Shown: piece by piece, positions 13,904 to 15,118 of the stretch
How positions within the stretch are numbered: the first letter of the stretch is position 1
How the letters are laid out: each line of letters begins with the position of its first letter
Assembly: GCA_024641365.1 (NCBI GenBank)
Contig: JAHEDF010000035.1
Span: 1 to 15,118, forward strand
Length of the DNA: 15,118 nt
Source of the DNA: Planctomycetota bacterium
GTDB lineage: Bacteria; Planctomycetota; UBA11346
Reading direction: 5' to 3'
The notes under the pieces: generated by a model
Database searches by the model: none
What the model saw: only the letters and a program-made list of their open reading frames with translations
What the model was told of the DNA's origin: nothing
Position numbers and translations under genes: made by a program

Positions 13904-14854
13904 TCAGTTATTTTCCGGCAAACCGCTCTGCCAGGCGACATTAGCATGCGGTTTCAACGCGTCTTTCACCGCTTTTAGCAGTGTTTCGTCAATTGGTTTA
14001 GCTAACAGTGTTAGATTGCGTTCAACTTCTACAGCCGAGCTGATGCCGACTAACGTCGAGGCAATTCCTGGCGTTTGCAATGCGACCTGCAAGGCCAAAT
14101 CACCCAATTCAACACCTGCGGACTGACAAATAGCAACTGCTTGGCGACACGCTTCTCGCATTGCTGGCGGAGCAGGATGCCATGCTGGGGGACCCTTTGA
14201 CGACAAAAGTCCCATCGACAGCGGTGAACCATTAATGATGCCGATACCTTTTTCAGCCAGCCACGGAATTTCGTGTGCTAATGATTGATCTAATAATGTT
14301 TGCCGACAATAGGATAATATCGCATCAACATGTGCATGAGATAAAACCTGATGAAATATTTTTATTGGATACCCAGTAATACCAATTGCTCGTACTTTCC
14401 CAGCTTTTTTTAATGCCTGTAAGGTTGGTATTGCTTCATCTATAACTTGTTGCAAATGAACAAATTCAATATCGTGGCACTGAATAAGATCTATATAGTC
14501 GCATCCCAAACGCGCTAAGCTTGCATCGACACTGGCGCGTACGCGCTGAGCCGAAAAATCGAAGGAGGAAATATCATAGCGACCGACTTTGGTCGCTATG
14601 ATATATTTATCCCGTGGAATGGTTCGCAGACAGTCCCCTAAAATTGTTTCTGAACGCGTTTTTCCATAAAATGGTGAGGTATCAAAATAAGTCATGCCCG
14701 CAGCTAAAGCTGCAGCGATTGCAGATTGAGCCGCAGCCATATCCACTTTGCCATATGCTCCGCCTAAGGTAGCGGCGCCAAAGCCAATTATTGGCAATTT
14801 TAGACCCGAGACACCTAAATCGCGAGTGGGAATGTGAACCTTCGCATGCTGCAT
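13904..14854 (-). CDS. Aldo-keto reductase, L-galactose dehydrogenase-like
   Basis: This NAD(P)-dependent oxidoreductase of 316 residues has the aldo-keto reductase barrel. The catalytic tetrad is visible: Asp58 and Tyr63 in YFDTSPFYGKTRSE, Lys89 in IATKVGRY, His127 in QCHDIEF. The sequence closely resembles plant-type L-galactose dehydrogenase and bacterial D-threo-aldose/L-fucose dehydrogenases: FDFSAQRVRASVDASLARL, DYIDLIQCHDIEF, KVRAIGITGYP, ILSYC, SPLSMGLL, GPPAWHPA and STLVGISS are characteristic. It probably oxidises a sugar such as L-galactose or L-fucose to its lactone in the cytoplasm, although substrate choice cannot be read from sequence. ATG 14854 has AAAGG four bases upstream. 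The helicase gene follows on the same strand after 59 bases, with no terminator between, so they may share a transcript. Confidence 0.88.
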   Translation of the reverse strand: MQHAKVHIPTRDLGVSGLKLPIIGFGAATLGGAYGKVDMAAAQSAIAAALAAGMTYFDTSPFYGKTRSETILGDCLRTIPRDKYIIATKVGRYDISSFDFSAQRVRASVDASLARLGCDYIDLIQCHDIEFVHLQQVIDEAIPTLQALKKAGKVRAIGITGYPIKIFHQVLSHAHVDAILSYCRQTLLDQSLAHEIPWLAEKGIGIINGSPLSMGLLSSKGPPAWHPAPPAMREACRQAVAICQSAGVELGDLALQVALQTPGIASTLVGISSAVEVERNLTLLAKPIDETLLKAVKDALKPHANVAWQSGLPENN

Positions 14855-15118
14855 AATACCTTTACTATAATTACCTGAGTCTCCGTTTGCAATCAGAGAA
14901 GGTATATCTTTTTTTTGCGCACGATCATACCTTTTTGTTAAATTTTCAAACCACCTTGAGCTAAAAACGCGTACTTTACCAGTGTAATCGTATAAGGGTG
15001 CATATACAAAAGCGTGATTATCGACTCGTTTTCCTTTTTAACTGACGCCGTTCTTTAAAATCACATTATTGTCGCTAATACTAATTCCGCCTCATATCAT
15101 CCGTAATGGCAACAGATT

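Noticed and set aside
14863..14891. Minus-strand TTGCAA, 17-base spacer, TATAGT promoter for the aldo-keto reductase
   Set aside because: Transcription would begin only a few bases before the ATG, cutting off the AAAGG ribosome binding site. It is listed as a possibility only.
14855..15118. Possible gene at the right edge of the window
   Set aside because: All six frames are broken by stops within short distances. There is no ribosome binding site, RNA gene or repeat that I can support.

Overview
The window is a moderately AT-rich stretch of a Gram-negative bacterial chromosome. The evidence for an outer membrane is a DUF481-type beta-barrel protein with a signal peptide and a small lipoprotein. 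The NhaR-type LysR regulator, TerC exporter, DEAD-box helicase and DUF481 protein are families common in Proteobacteria and the Planctomycetes/Verrucomicrobia group. I cannot assign a genus. No tRNA, rRNA, CRISPR array or transposase gene was seen.

Region 1 (1-2753): a module of a small unknown gene followed by a translationally coupled lipoprotein gene is intact at 2041-2753. It is also present as a decayed, frameshifted copy at 1-300, with a DUF481 outer-membrane gene on the opposite strand between the two copies. Region 2 (3073-5306): two overlapping genes encode the membrane half and the methyltransferase-like half of a protein usually found as one fused MFS/spermidine-synthase-like polypeptide. 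Region 3 (5671-6330): a six-helix membrane protein of unknown function lies behind a 20-bp near-palindrome and ends at a perfect 15-bp stem between convergent genes.

Region 4 (6442-10075) is the most interesting part. An NhaR-like regulator sits among three paralogous proteins of about 100 residues that look like divergent HPF/RaiA (ribosome hibernation) domains: one downstream of it on the same strand, two in a divergent operon. That operon continues into a two-helix membrane protein and a TerC/Alx-type metal exporter. NhaR (sodium and alkaline pH) and Alx/TerC (alkaline pH and manganese) suggest an ion- or pH-stress module that also acts on ribosomes. This is inference.

Region 5 (10187-11945): a secreted DUF4139 protein, then a 277-bp non-coding element with 17-bp terminal inverted repeats, a nested inverted repeat and 11-bp flanking direct repeats (MITE-like), then a strong bidirectional terminator. 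Region 6 (11955-14854, minus strand): a DEAD-box RNA helicase with an RGG- and lysine-rich tail lies downstream of an aldo-keto reductase closely resembling L-galactose dehydrogenase. The last 264 bases hold no recognisable gene.
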